In this document: positions 52,302-61,361 of the stretch, in pieces
Numbering within the stretch: the first letter of the stretch is position 1
Layout: each line of letters starts with the position of its first letter
From: Micromonospora tarensis
GTDB lineage: Bacteria; Actinomycetota; Actinomycetes; Mycobacteriales; Micromonosporaceae
Assembly (NCBI RefSeq): GCF_016803395.1
Contig: NZ_JAEVHL010000010.1
Span: 1-64,000, forward strand
DNA: 64,000 nt
Direction: 5' to 3'
Notes under the pieces: generated by a model
The model's database searches: none
Told to the model about the DNA's origin: nothing
Seen by the model: only the letters and a program-made list of their open reading frames with translations
Translations under genes and position numbers: made by a program

Positions 52302-53605
52302 TCAGCCCCGGAAGCTCCACGCCTTGGGCGCGGTCGCGGCCACCAGCACGGCTTGCGGCACCGGCACGCCGGGTCGCCGGCGCAGCAGCAGCGACAGCCC
52401 GGCCGCGCCGACCGAGAGCGCGCCCGCCACGTACCAGGCCAGCGCGTAGTCGCCGAGCTGATCCCGGACCAGCCCCGCGCCGGTCGCGGCGACCGCCGCC
52501 CCGAGTTGGTGGGCGGCGAACACCCAGCCGAACACCACCGCGCCGGCGCCGCCGAAGTACTCCCGGCACAGGGCCACCGTCGGCGGCACGGTGGCCACCC
52601 AGTCCAGACCGTAGAAGACGATGAACACCAGCATGCTCGGCTCGGGGGTGCCGGCGAACAGGCTCGGCAGCACCAGCAGGGACGCCCCGCGCAGCGCGTA
52701 GTACACGCCGAGCAGCAACCGGCTGTCCACCCGGTCGGTGAGCCAGCCGGAGGCGATGGTGCCGACGATGTCGAAGAGGCCCACCAGGGCGAGCAGCCCG
52801 GCCGCGGTGGTCTGCGGCATGCCGTGGTCGTGCGCGGCCGGCACGAAGTGCGTACCGACGAGGCCGTTGGTGGTCGCGCCGCAGATCGCGAACCCGCCGG
52901 CCAGCAGCCAGAACGGCCGGGTCCGGGCCGCGGTCGTCAGCGCGCCCAGCGCCCGGGTCGCCGCGCCGCCGGTCTCGGCGGCGCCGCGACGACTTCGGTC
53001 GCCCCGTAGGCGGGCAGGCCGAGGTCCGCCGGGTGCTCGCGCAACAACCACACCACCAGGGGTACGACCGCCAGCGCCGCTCCGGCCACGACGAGCGCGG
53101 CGGTACGCCAGCCGTGGTCGCGTACCAGGACGGCGATCAGTGGCAGGAACACCAGTTGTCCGGCCGCCCCGCCGGCGGTGAGCACACCGGTGACCAGGCC
53201 CCGGCGGCGGACGAACCAGCGACCGGTCACGGTGGCCACGAACGCCAGGGCCATCGACCCGGTGCCCAGCCCCACCAGCACGCCCCAGCAGAGCAGCAGC
53301 TGCCAGCTCGCGCTCATGAAGACCGTCAACCCGCTGCCCGCGGCGACCAGGAGCAGCGCCACCGACACCACCCGGCGGATGCCGAACCGGTCCATCAGCG
53401 CCGCCGCGAACGGCGCGGTGAGTCCGTAGAGCAGCAGGTTGACCGAGACGGCCGCGGAGATCGTGGCGAGTGGCCAGCCGAACTCCTCGTGCAGCGGGTG
53501 TAGCAGCACCGACGGGGTGGCGCGGAAACCGGCCGCGCCGACCAGCGCCACGAAGGCGACGGCGGCGACCAGCCAGGCGGGATGCAGACGGCGGTTCTTG
53601 GTCAC
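52302..53605 (-). pseudogene. MFS transporter, frameshifted
   Basis: A 12-helix major-facilitator protein of about 435 residues split in two frames. The first half (GTG at 53605) has six membrane segments and the motif DRFGIRR between helices 2 and 3, ending with WLLREHPADLGLPAYGA in the central loop. At about 52978-52986 one base is missing; the other frame then continues AETGGAATRALGALTTAARTRPFWLLAGG with six more segments and DRVDSRLLLG. The break falls in the hydrophilic central loop. The layout resembles monocarboxylate/oxalate-formate type MFS carriers. The 3' end converges with the RICIN gene. Confidence 0.75.
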
Positions 53606-53663
53606 GGGACAAGTCTGCGGTCGACCGCTCACCTCGACGAGTGGCCGGAAAGCCATCATGCGC

Positions 53664-53669
53664 AATAAT
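53664..53669 (+). promoter_or_regulatory. -10 box, leaderless promoter of AraC-type gene
   Basis: AATAAT lies 6 bases before the ATG at 53676. It is one of the most AT-rich hexamers of the region. Confidence 0.4.
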
Positions 53670-53675
53670 CGGGCC

Positions 53676-54665
53676 ATGCCCGTTCGCCCACACCGGATCG
53701 CCGTACTCGCCCTGCACCAGGTGGTCGGCCTGGATCTCGGCACCCCGTCCCAGGTCTTCAGCACCGCCCGGGCCGCCGACGGGACGCCCTACTACGACGT
53801 CCGGGTGTGCACGCCGGGTGGGCGACCGGTGCGCAGCACCGCCGGTTTCCAGGTGCTCCCCGACCACGGCCTCGAACTGCTCGACACCGCCGACACGGTG
53901 ATCGTCCCCGGCATCCACGACGGCACCGTCCTGTCCTCGGGCACCGTGGCGCCGGAGGTGACCGGGGCGCTACGCGCGGCGTACCAGCGGGGTGCGCGGA
54001 TCATGTCGATCTGCACCGGGGCGTTCGTGCTGGCCGCCGCCGGGCTGCTCGACGGACGCCGGGCGACCACCCACTGGGCGTACGCGGAGCGGTTCCGTCG
54101 CCTGCACGACCGGGTGGACCTCGACCCGGATGTGCTCTTCATCGCCGACGACCGAATGCTCACCTCGGCCGGTGTCGCCGCCGGCATCGATCTCTGCCTG
54201 CACGTCATCCGGCTCGACCACGGCAGCGAGGTGGCCAACCGGGCGGCCCGCCGCTGCGTGATGCCACCGTGGCGGGACGGCGGCCAGGCGCAGTACATCG
54301 AGCAGCCGGTGCCGAAGGCCGCTGACACCAGCACCGCGGGCACCCGGGAGTGGGCACGGCAGCGCCTGCACGAGCCGATCGCGCTCCGCGATCTGGCCGA
54401 GCACGCCCGGATGAGTGTGCGCACCTTCACCCGGCGCTTCCGGTCGGAGACCGGCCTGAGCCCGGCGCAGTGGCTGCTGCAACAGCGCACCGACCACGCG
54501 CGCCTACTGCTGGAGACCACCGACCTCACCGTCGACCAGATCGCCCACCGCTCTGGTTTCGGCACCACCGCCGCCCTGCGCCAGCGGCTGCACCAACGCA
54601 TCGGGGTGGCACCCTCCACCTACCGACGCACCTTCCACCCCCGCCCGGAGCTCCTCGAAACCTGA
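53676..54665 (+). CDS. GlxA-type AraC family regulator (DJ-1/PfpI plus AraC HTH)
   Basis: A 329-residue regulator. The N-terminal class-I-glutamine-amidotransferase-like domain (about 5-180) has RIAVLALHQVVGLDLGTPSQVF, ADTVIVPGIHDG and the Cys elbow IMSICTGAFVLAAAGLLDGRRATTHW. The C-terminal AraC domain (about 215-320) has two HTHs: LRDLAEHARMSVRTFTRRFRSETGLSPAQWLLQQR and VDQIAHRSGFGTTAALRQRLHQRIGVAPSTYRRTF. The ATG at 53676 is favoured by the -10 box; ATG at 53658 is an alternative with GGAAAG upstream. It is divergent from the MFS transporter and may regulate it. Confidence 0.9.
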   Translation: MPVRPHRIAVLALHQVVGLDLGTPSQVFSTARAADGTPYYDVRVCTPGGRPVRSTAGFQVLPDHGLELLDTADTVIVPGIHDGTVLSSGTVAPEVTGALRAAYQRGARIMSICTGAFVLAAAGLLDGRRATTHWAYAERFRRLHDRVDLDPDVLFIADDRMLTSAGVAAGIDLCLHVIRLDHGSEVANRAARRCVMPPWRDGGQAQYIEQPVPKAADTSTAGTREWARQRLHEPIALRDLAEHARMSVRTFTRRFRSETGLSPAQWLLQQRTDHARLLLETTDLTVDQIAHRSGFGTTAALRQRLHQRIGVAPSTYRRTFHPRPELLET

Positions 54666-54723
54666 CCCGCGCACCTGAGCGCCCACGATCCACCGGCCGA
54701 GCTCAGCCGATGCCACTGCTCCA

Positions 54724-54771
54724 GAGCGGTATACCTGTGAGTCATATTCATGCCGCACAGGTATACCGCTC
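54724..54771. repeat. 48-bp interspersed inverted-repeat element, copy 2
   Basis: The arms (54724-54739, 54756-54771) are identical to those of copy 1 at 34459-34506, and 13 of 16 centre bases match (AGTCATATTCATGCCG here). It lies between the convergent AraC-type and DinB-like genes. Similarity ends exactly at the arm ends. Confidence 0.85.
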
Positions 54772-54840
54772 GACAGACCAGGTCCTCCCCGCCCTCGTAA
54801 CGGTGGGTAGCGAAGGCAAACCACGCTGAGGGCCGGAGAC

Positions 54841-55305
54841 TCAGGCGCGGAGCTGGTGCAGCTGGGCCTGGTGCTTGGGCAGGTGGACCCGGCTGTGCAG
54901 GTCCAGGGTGCGGGACCAGGGCAGCGACTCGTCGACGACGAGGTCGAACCCCTCCCGCAGGTGGGTTTCGACCGGGGTCTCCGCCGCCAGACCGAGCTGG
55001 TCGACGAGCCCACACAGGCGGTCGCTGGTGCCGTGCAGCAGAGCGGTCAGGCCGCGCAGGCCACCCTGCTCGGCGGCCAGCGCGTCGAGCTGCGGACGGT
55101 GGATGTCCTCCTCCAGCTCGTAGTAGGCGAACGGTGACCCGGCCAGCAGCGCCTCGGTCGCCTGGATCATCAGCTCGTCGTTGGCGACCAGGTGGGCGAC
55201 GATCTGCTCGGCACTGAGCTGCCCCTGCGGAGCCGCCTGGAACTCCCCCGCGTCAAGCTCGGCGAACACGCCGCCATAGGCCTGTCGCAACGCCCCACTC
55301 TCCAT
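54841..55305 (-). CDS. DinB-fold (maleylpyruvate isomerase-like) protein
   Basis: A 154-residue four-helix-bundle protein of the DinB/mycothiol-dependent maleylpyruvate-isomerase superfamily. The pattern is SAEQIVAHLVANDELMIQATEALLAG (first metal His in AHLV), a second helix with DALAAEQGGLRGLTALLHGTSDRLCGLVDQL, and ending in the metal-ligand helix LHSRVHLPKHQAQLHQL. Family enzymes use a metal and often mycothiol. It is 28 bases downstream of the VWA gene on the same strand, so it is probably the last gene of that operon. The ATG directly follows GGGGAG, so a TTG at 55317 may be used instead. Confidence 0.75.
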   Translation of the reverse strand: MESGALRQAYGGVFAELDAGEFQAAPQGQLSAEQIVAHLVANDELMIQATEALLAGSPFAYYELEEDIHRPQLDALAAEQGGLRGLTALLHGTSDRLCGLVDQLGLAAETPVETHLREGFDLVVDESLPWSRTLDLHSRVHLPKHQAQLHQLRA

Positions 55306-55333
55306 CTCCCCAGTCAACCCGGCCCGGGCGGAG

Positions 55334-57285
55334 TTAGCGGCGGGATTGACGGGAGCGCAGATAGTCGGACACCACGTACTCGCCCAGGTCGTCGGTGTCC
55401 GGGGTGAACATGCGGCCTCGGCTGCGGCGGGCCACCGCGTCGACGAAACGCCGCAGGCCCGGGTCGTCGCCGAGCATGAACAGGTTGAGCGTGGCGCCGA
55501 AGCGGCTGAGCCGGTCCACCTCACGGACCGTCGCCTCGATCGTCTCCGGCAGCGGCGGCCAGTGGAACAGCGCCTCACCGTCGTCCGGGTCCAGGTGGGC
55601 GGTTGGTTCACCGTCGGTGACCACCAGCACCACCGGCTCGGCGTCCGGGTGCCGGCGCAGGTGCCGGCCCGCCAACCGCAGCGCGTGCTGGAGGTTGGTG
55701 CCCTGCTCCAGGTCCGGCTCCACGGCCGCCAACTCCCGCTGGGTGAGCGTCATCGCCTCCCGGCCGAACCCCACGATCTGCAGGGCGTCCTGGGGGAACC
55801 GCGTCTCCATCAGGTGCGCCAACGCCAGCGCGGTCTGCTTCATCGGCCCCCAACGACCCTGCGAGATCATCGAGTACGACAGGTCGACGCAGAGCACCAC
55901 CGCGGCGGAGGCTCTCTTCTCGGTCTCCACCACCTCGAAGTCGTCCACCGCCAGTTGCACCGGAACCGTCGGCCCGGCCCGTCGGACCGCCCGGGTCAGG
56001 GTTCGGACCACGTCAAGCGGTTGCTCATCGCCGTACTGCCAGGGTCTGGAGGCACCGCTGACCTCGCCGGCGGCCCCCGCCGAGCGCAGGTCGTGCTGGC
56101 CGCGCGGCCCGGCGGTCAGCTCGGCGAAGACCCGGCGCAGCGCGGTCCCACCGAGCCGGCGCAGTGCCTTCGGGCTCAGCGTGAGCCCTTCCGCGTCCCG
56201 GCTCACCCAGCCCTGCCGACGGAGTTCCCGCTCCAGATCCCGCAGCCGGCGGACGTCGTCGGCCGCGTCCCGGCCCAGCGTGCGGGCCACCGCCTCGACG
56301 TCCACGTCGTCGAGGGTCGCCCCGGGGTGTTCCTGGTCGAGCTGGTCGAGCAGCTCGTCCAGCTCACCGATCTCGCCCAGCGCGCCGGCCGCGTCGGCGT
56401 AGCCCAGCGGCTGGTCGCCGCGGACCCGCTCGCCGCGGCCCCAGCGCAGATCGGGTCGCAGTGCCCGCAGGTTCGCGTCCAAGGCGGACAGCTCCCCGGC
56501 GAGCCGTCGCCGAGCGACTGCTGCATCAGACCGGCCAGCTCGGCACGCTGCCGGTCGGAGAGGGAGTTCATCAGCCGCTCCCCGGCTGCCGAACGGCGGG
56601 CCAGCACGTCGATCAGCTCGTCGACCGTCTCCGGCCGCTCCGGGAAGAAGTCGTCGTGCCGACGCATGAACTCGGCGAACGCGTCGGTGGTGTCCTCCGC
56701 GCGGCCGTGCCGGGTCAGCAGGTCGTTCAGGTCGGCCATCATCTCGGCGAGCCGCTGCTGGGCGGCCGGGTCGGCGGAGGCGCGCACCGCGTCCCGCAGC
56801 CCGGCGAAGCGCTGGCCGAGCACGTCATCGCGGAGTTGGTCGAGAATCTGCTGGTACGAGCGGCGGGCGTCCTCGCTGGCCCACTGGTAGCCGGACAGCT
56901 CCTGCACCGCCCGCGCGGTCGAACGGGGCAGATTGTCCAGCACCGACTCGGCGAACCGGGCGGCGTCGTCGGCACGGCCGCGCAGCTCGTCCCGCTCGGC
57001 GGCGAGGGCCTGGTCGAGCAGCGCCTGCGCCCTGGTCACCGCGCCGTCCAGGTCACCGCGACGAAGCGCCTCCCGGCGTAGCCGCCGAGCCCGGGCGGCC
57101 AGGTCGTCCAGGCCACCGCGACCCTGCGGACCACGACGCAGCAGGTCGCGCAGCGCCTCCCGGAGGCTGCCGCCGGCCAGCACCTCGGCACCGACCGCGT
57201 CCACAGCCTCGCGCACGTCGTACGGGGGTGCGAGCGGGTCGGGTCCGCCGTTCCACTGCCCGTACCGGAACCGGTTGCCGGCCAC
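55334..57285 (-). pseudogene. VWA (CoxE-like) domain protein, frameshifted
   Basis: A protein of about 650 residues in two frames. The first part (GTG 57285) is helical and charged (RFRYGQWNGGPDPLAPPYDVREAVD, ...NDLLTRHGRAEDTTDAFAEFMRRHDDFFPERPE...) and breaks at about 56498-56508. One missing base restores SLAGELSALDANLRALRPDLRWGRGERV and the second part, which ends in a von Willebrand factor A domain with the MIDAS motif VLCVDLSYSMIS (DxSxS) and VVLVVTDGEPTAH. It is 2 bases downstream of the MoxR-type ATPase, like the mycobacterial Rv0958-Rv0959 pair. Together such proteins act as a chaperone-like metal-insertion or assembly machine. Confidence 0.8.
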
Positions 57286-57287
57286 TG

Positions 57288-58739
57288 TCAGCCCCGGTCG
57301 CCGTAGACGGTGCGCCCCGAGTCGGTGATGTCCTTGCCGAGCCGGCGGGTCAGGTGCAGCCCTTCCAGCACGAACTCGACGGCGGCCGCCGCCTCCTCCG
57401 GGGTGGGCGCGTCGCCCAGGCCGAGCCGGTCGAGGACCTTCGCCAACCCGGGCACGGTGCCGACCTGGCGCAGCAGCTCGGCGGCGCCGACCAGCTCGCC
57501 GGTCTCGATAGCGGCGCCGTCCTCGACCAGGGCGGTGAATCCGGAGAGGTCCAGCCCGGCGAGGCGGGCCCGGAACGTCTCGGCGGTCGCGGTACGCAGC
57601 AGGTGGGCGAGGATCTCGATTTCCCGCCCCTCCTCGCCGCTCTCGAACTCCACCTTGCCGCGCAGCGTGCTGGTCACCGACACCGCGTCGCCGACCCGCG
57701 CGACGGCGGCCTCAGGGCGTCCGTTTGGGGTGCCGGAGGCGGCGAGCAGGCCGGCACGGCGCAGCGCGGCGCCGGCGACGGTCTCGGCGGCGGCGATGGC
57801 GAATCGGGCGGAGACGCCGGAGCGCGGGTCCACCGACGGTGACTCCCGGACGGCGCGGGCGAACCGGGCCAGCACCTCCAGCACGTGCGCCGGCACCTCG
57901 GCGACCAGGTCGGCCTCCTGGCGGATCAGATCCAGCTCCAACTCCAGGTCGACCGGGTAGTGGGTGCGGATCTCGGCACCGAACCGGTCCTTGAGCGGGG
58001 TGATGATCCGGCCCCGGTTGGTGTAGTCCTCCGGGTTGGCGCTGGCCACCAGGAGCAAATCCAGTGGCAGGCGCAGCTGGTAGCCGCGGACCTGGATGTC
58101 CCGCTCCTCCAGCACGTTGAGCAGGGCCACCTGGATGCGCTCGGCCAGGTCGGGCAGCTCGTTGACGGCGAAGATGCCCCGGTTGGTGCGCGGCACCAGC
58201 CCGAAGTGGATGGTCTCCGGGTCGCCGAGGGTACGGCCCTGGGCGATCCGGATCGGGTCGACGTCACCGATCAGGTCGCCGACGCTGGTGTCCGGGGTGG
58301 CCAACTTCTCGCCGTACCGCATCGAGCGGTGCAGCCAACCGATCGGCAGGTCGTCGCCGGCCTCGGCGACCTGGGCGCGGGACGCCGGGGTGAGCGGGTG
58401 CATCGGGTGCTCGTTGAGCACCGAGCCGGGGATGACCGGGGTCCACTCGTCGAGCAGCGCGCCCAGCGAGCGGATCAGCCGGGTCTTGCCCTGGCCGCGT
58501 TCGCCGAGCAGCACCATGTCGTGCCCGGCGAGCAGGGCCCGCTCGACCTCGGGTAGCACGCTGTCGTCGTAGCCGACGATGCCGGGGAATCGGGCCTCAC
58601 CGGAGCGCATCCGGGCCAGGAGGTTGTCGCGGAGCTCCTGCTTGACGCTGCGGTACTGGTGACCGGCCGCCCGTAGCGCGCCGAGCGTGCCGGGCAGGTC
58701 GGCCGGTGGGGTGGGGATTACCGGGGTAGGCGCAGTCAC
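57288..58739 (-). CDS. MoxR/Mg-chelatase-type AAA+ ATPase
   Basis: A 483-residue AAA+ ATPase related to magnesium chelatase ChlI and MoxR. Walker A is LLGERGQGKTRLI, Walker B is GIFAVNELPDL, sensor 1 LLLVASANPEDYTNRGRIITPLKDRFGAEIRTHYP and arginine finger region follow. It works with a VWA partner, the next gene, to remodel or load metal into client proteins. GTG at 58739 is chosen because TAGCGT ends 7 bases upstream; GTG at 58748 is the longer alternative. It is the first gene of a three-gene operon (ATPase, VWA, DinB-like). Confidence 0.9.
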   Translation of the reverse strand: MTAPTPVIPTPPADLPGTLGALRAAGHQYRSVKQELRDNLLARMRSGEARFPGIVGYDDSVLPEVERALLAGHDMVLLGERGQGKTRLIRSLGALLDEWTPVIPGSVLNEHPMHPLTPASRAQVAEAGDDLPIGWLHRSMRYGEKLATPDTSVGDLIGDVDPIRIAQGRTLGDPETIHFGLVPRTNRGIFAVNELPDLAERIQVALLNVLEERDIQVRGYQLRLPLDLLLVASANPEDYTNRGRIITPLKDRFGAEIRTHYPVDLELELDLIRQEADLVAEVPAHVLEVLARFARAVRESPSVDPRSGVSARFAIAAAETVAGAALRRAGLLAASGTPNGRPEAAVARVGDAVSVTSTLRGKVEFESGEEGREIEILAHLLRTATAETFRARLAGLDLSGFTALVEDGAAIETGELVGAAELLRQVGTVPGLAKVLDRLGLGDAPTPEEAAAAVEFVLEGLHLTRRLGKDITDSGRTVYGDRG

Positions 58740-58746
58740 CCGACCC

Positions 58747-58752
58747 ACGCTA
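58747..58752 (-). promoter_or_regulatory. -10 box, leaderless promoter of MoxR-VWA operon
   Basis: TAGCGT lies 7 bases before the GTG at 58739. An AT-rich stretch (58780-58803) lies upstream. Confidence 0.45.
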
Positions 58753-58808
58753 GCTCACCGTGGAGACGGTTCTCCGAGCAATAAAAGGGACGAAAGACTT
58801 ATTTAGCG

Positions 58809-59321
58809 CTACCCGGCGCGGTGGTCGGCGACGTACCGCTGCGGGTCCTTGTCGCGGAACGGGAGGTCGCGGCCGTTCTTGTGCTCGCCGTAGAAGGTCA
58901 GCCAGCGTTGACCCAACTCGGCGCGCAGCTCGAAGCTGGCGTGCCGGCGGAAGTCGGGCAGCGCCTCGTCCTCCTCCTCGGCCAGGTGCTCGCTGTTCTC
59001 CCGGCGGGCCGTGCCGACCGCCGCCCACCACTGCTCCGAGCCGACCGGGTGCAGCTTCGCCTCGGCGATGGCGTCGCGGATCTTGTTGTGGTCGCCGATC
59101 GCGTCGGCGGTCTCGTCCTCGCCGTCGTCGCCGTGCTTCACCAGGTGCGGGTAGAGGATCGCCTCCTCGGCCTCAGCGTGGATGTCCAGGTGCAGGGCCA
59201 GGGCGTCCCAGACGGCGAGCAGTTCCTGCTCGTCACGGGCGTCGTCGAGGCGGGCGAAGCCGCGCCGGAAGGCGGCGTGGTCGTCCAGGATCAGCGCGGT
59301 GATGTCGTCCACTGTGCTCAC
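58809..59321 (-). CDS. hemerythrin-like HHE domain protein
   Basis: A 170-residue four-helix protein with the HHE cation-binding pattern: His in ILDDHAAFRRG, HLDIHAEAEEAILYPHL, GDHNKIRDAI and SEHLAEEEDEALPDF. These His/Glu residues bind a di-iron site that reacts with oxygen or nitric oxide. It is cytoplasmic. The GTG at 59321 is used. It lies upstream of the MoxR operon on the same strand and divergent from the aldo/keto reductase. Confidence 0.9.
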   Translation of the reverse strand: MSTVDDITALILDDHAAFRRGFARLDDARDEQELLAVWDALALHLDIHAEAEEAILYPHLVKHGDDGEDETADAIGDHNKIRDAIAEAKLHPVGSEQWWAAVGTARRENSEHLAEEEDEALPDFRRHASFELRAELGQRWLTFYGEHKNGRDLPFRDKDPQRYVADHRAG

Positions 59322-59410
59322 TTTCGGTTGGCCGGCGATCTGGTTATGACGTTGAAACTACCCCGATGTCCTGATTCGCACGCACGATCGCTGCCGTCAC
59401 CGGCCGGAGC

Positions 59411-59416
59411 TAGGCT
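59411..59416 (+). promoter_or_regulatory. -10 box, leaderless promoter of aldo/keto reductase
   Basis: TAGGCT lies 7 bases before the GTG at 59424, favouring that start over the ATG at 59418. Confidence 0.4.
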
Positions 59417-59423
59417 CATGATC

Positions 59424-60413
59424 GTGACCTACCTCGCCGCGGATGACCGCTACGACACCATGACCTATCGGCGCAGCGGCCGCAGTGGCCTGCGGCTGCC
59501 CGCCATCTCGCTCGGGCTCTGGCACAACTTCGGTCCGGACCGCCCGTTCGAACGGCAGCGCGACATCGTGCGGCGCGCCTTCGACCTGGGTGTGACCCAC
59601 TTCGACCTGGCCAACAACTACGGTCCGCCGCCCGGTTCGGCGGAGCAGAACTTCGGCCGGATGCTCGCCACCGACCTGAAGCCGTACCGGGACGAGCTGG
59701 TCATCTCCAGCAAGGCCGGATACCTGATGTGGCCCGGCCCGTACGGCGAGTGGGGTTCGCGTAAGAACCTGATCTCGTCGCTGGACCAGTCGCTGGGGCG
59801 GATGGGCCTCGACTACGTCGACATCTTCTACTCGCACCGGTTCGACCCGGACACCCCGCTGGAGGAGACGATGGGGGCGCTCGACGCCATCGTCCGCTCC
59901 GGCAAGGCTCTCTACGTCGGCATCTCGAACTACAACTCGGAGCAGACCACCCGGGCCGCGGCGATCCTGCGCGAGCTGGGCACGCCGCTGCTGATCAACC
60001 AGCCGTCGTACTCGATGCTCAACCGCTGGACCGAGTCCGACGGCCTGCTCGACACGCTGGAGCAGGTCGGTGCGGGCTGCATCGCGTACAGCCCGCTGGC
60101 CCAGGGCCTGCTGACCGACCGCTACCTCGGCGGCATCCCGGCCGACTCGCGGGTCCGCACCAGCGTCTTCCTCAACGAGAGCGACCTCAACGAGGAGAAG
60201 ATGGCCACCATCCGCGGGCTCGGCGCGGTCGCCGAGCGGCGCGGCCAGTCCCTCGCGCAGCTCGCGTTGGCCTGGGCGCTGCGCGACCCGAGGATGACCA
60301 GCCTGATCATCGGGGCGAGCAGCGTCACCCAGCTGGAGACGAACATCGCCGCCCTGGGCAACCTCGACTTCACCGCCGACGAGTTGGCCGAGATCGAGCG
60401 ACACCTGGGCTGA
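59424..60413 (+). CDS. aldo/keto reductase, YghZ/glyceraldehyde-3-phosphate reductase type
   Basis: A 329-residue reductase of the AKR14-like group. Motifs are YRRSGRSGLRLPAISLGLWHNFG, catalytic Asp and Tyr in HFDLANNYGPPPGSAEQNFGR, Lys in VISSKAGYLMWPGPYGEWGSRK, YVDIFYSHRFDPDTPLEETM and IIGASSVTQLETNI. The long PGPYGEWGSRKNL segment is characteristic of YghZ, which reduces L-glyceraldehyde 3-phosphate and methylglyoxal with NADPH. GTG at 59424 fits the -10 box; ATG at 59418 is close and possible. It ends 27 bases from the convergent LPMO gene. Confidence 0.88.
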   Translation: MTYLAADDRYDTMTYRRSGRSGLRLPAISLGLWHNFGPDRPFERQRDIVRRAFDLGVTHFDLANNYGPPPGSAEQNFGRMLATDLKPYRDELVISSKAGYLMWPGPYGEWGSRKNLISSLDQSLGRMGLDYVDIFYSHRFDPDTPLEETMGALDAIVRSGKALYVGISNYNSEQTTRAAAILRELGTPLLINQPSYSMLNRWTESDGLLDTLEQVGAGCIAYSPLAQGLLTDRYLGGIPADSRVRTSVFLNESDLNEEKMATIRGLGAVAERRGQSLAQLALAWALRDPRMTSLIIGASSVTQLETNIAALGNLDFTADELAEIERHLG

Positions 60414-60440
60414 TCCGACCGGGCTTCGGGGCGGGCCGGG

Positions 60441-61361
60441 TCACCAGATCCGGCGCCGCCCGGCCCGGTGGTTGCGGACCTCGCACTGCCGCCCCACGGT
60501 CGCGGTGGCGCTGCGGCGTCGCCACCCGGCAGCCAGCAGCAGCGCCAGGAGCAGCACCACGGCGGCGCCGGCCAGCACCGGCCACCGGCCACCGAGGTCG
60601 GTCACCGAGGCCACCGGCACGCCCGGGTCGGCCGCCGCCGCGACCGGCGACCCGGTGCTGGCGGGCCCGCTCCCGGCGGTACGTGGAGCAGCCGCGGCGC
60701 TCTTCGTCGGAGCGGTCTTCGGCGCGGCGGCGGTGGTCTTGGCGCCCCGGAACACCACGTCGGAGCAGGAGTAGTAGGTGTCCGGGGTGTTGGAGTTCTG
60801 CCAGATCGTGTAGATCAGGTGTCGGCCGCTGCGGCCCGCCGGCAGCCGACCCGCCAGCTGGTACGCCCCGGCGCGTACCGGCGGGTCGGTCAGCGTCAGG
60901 AACGGGCGCGACTCCAGATCCGCCCAGGTCAGCGGCGCCCGTGGGTTGTAGTCCGGCTTGGTGACGTAGAGCCGGAAGGTGCCCCGGTGCTCGATGGTGG
61001 TCCGGTACCGGAAGGTGAACTTGGCGCCGGTGGTCAGGTCGGTGCTCGGCCAGTCGGTCCGCGGCAGGTCCAGCCCTCGGTACGCGGACAGCCCGCCGCT
61101 GCACAGCTCACCGTCCGGGATTCGCTCCCGGTCTCGCCCGTTGATCGCCGCCACCCGCACGTTGTCCCATTCGCGGACGGCGGCACCGGCCTTGATCGCC
61201 GCTCGACACGCGGCGGTCGTCGCGTACCGGCCTTCGGGCCCGCAGGCCGCCGCCCGACTGACCGGGTCGGTCGGTGCGCCGTGAGCGGCGGCGGGGGTGG
61301 CCGCCAGGGGCACTGTCGCGACAGCGACCAGCACCGTGCTGAGGAGCCGACGTACGGGCAT
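60441..61361 (-). CDS. membrane-anchored lytic polysaccharide monooxygenase (AA10)
   Basis: A 306-residue copper enzyme. A signal peptide ends at AAA-HGAP, so the mature protein starts with His (residue 27), the obligatory first ligand of the copper histidine brace. The second His is in TTIEHRGTFRLYVTK (His125). The catalytic AA10 domain runs to about residue 205 (WQNSNTPDTYYSCSDVVF). A Thr/Ala/Pro-rich linker and a C-terminal membrane segment (about 263-285, with RRRS after it) follow, so the enzyme is tethered to the cell instead of released. It oxidatively cleaves chitin or cellulose. GGGAGG lies 8 bases before the ATG. Confidence 0.9.
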   Translation of the reverse strand: MPVRRLLSTVLVAVATVPLAATPAAAHGAPTDPVSRAAACGPEGRYATTAACRAAIKAGAAVREWDNVRVAAINGRDRERIPDGELCSGGLSAYRGLDLPRTDWPSTDLTTGAKFTFRYRTTIEHRGTFRLYVTKPDYNPRAPLTWADLESRPFLTLTDPPVRAGAYQLAGRLPAGRSGRHLIYTIWQNSNTPDTYYSCSDVVFRGAKTTAAAPKTAPTKSAAAAPRTAGSGPASTGSPVAAAADPGVPVASVTDLGGRWPVLAGAAVVLLLALLLAAGWRRRSATATVGRQCEVRNHRAGRRRIW

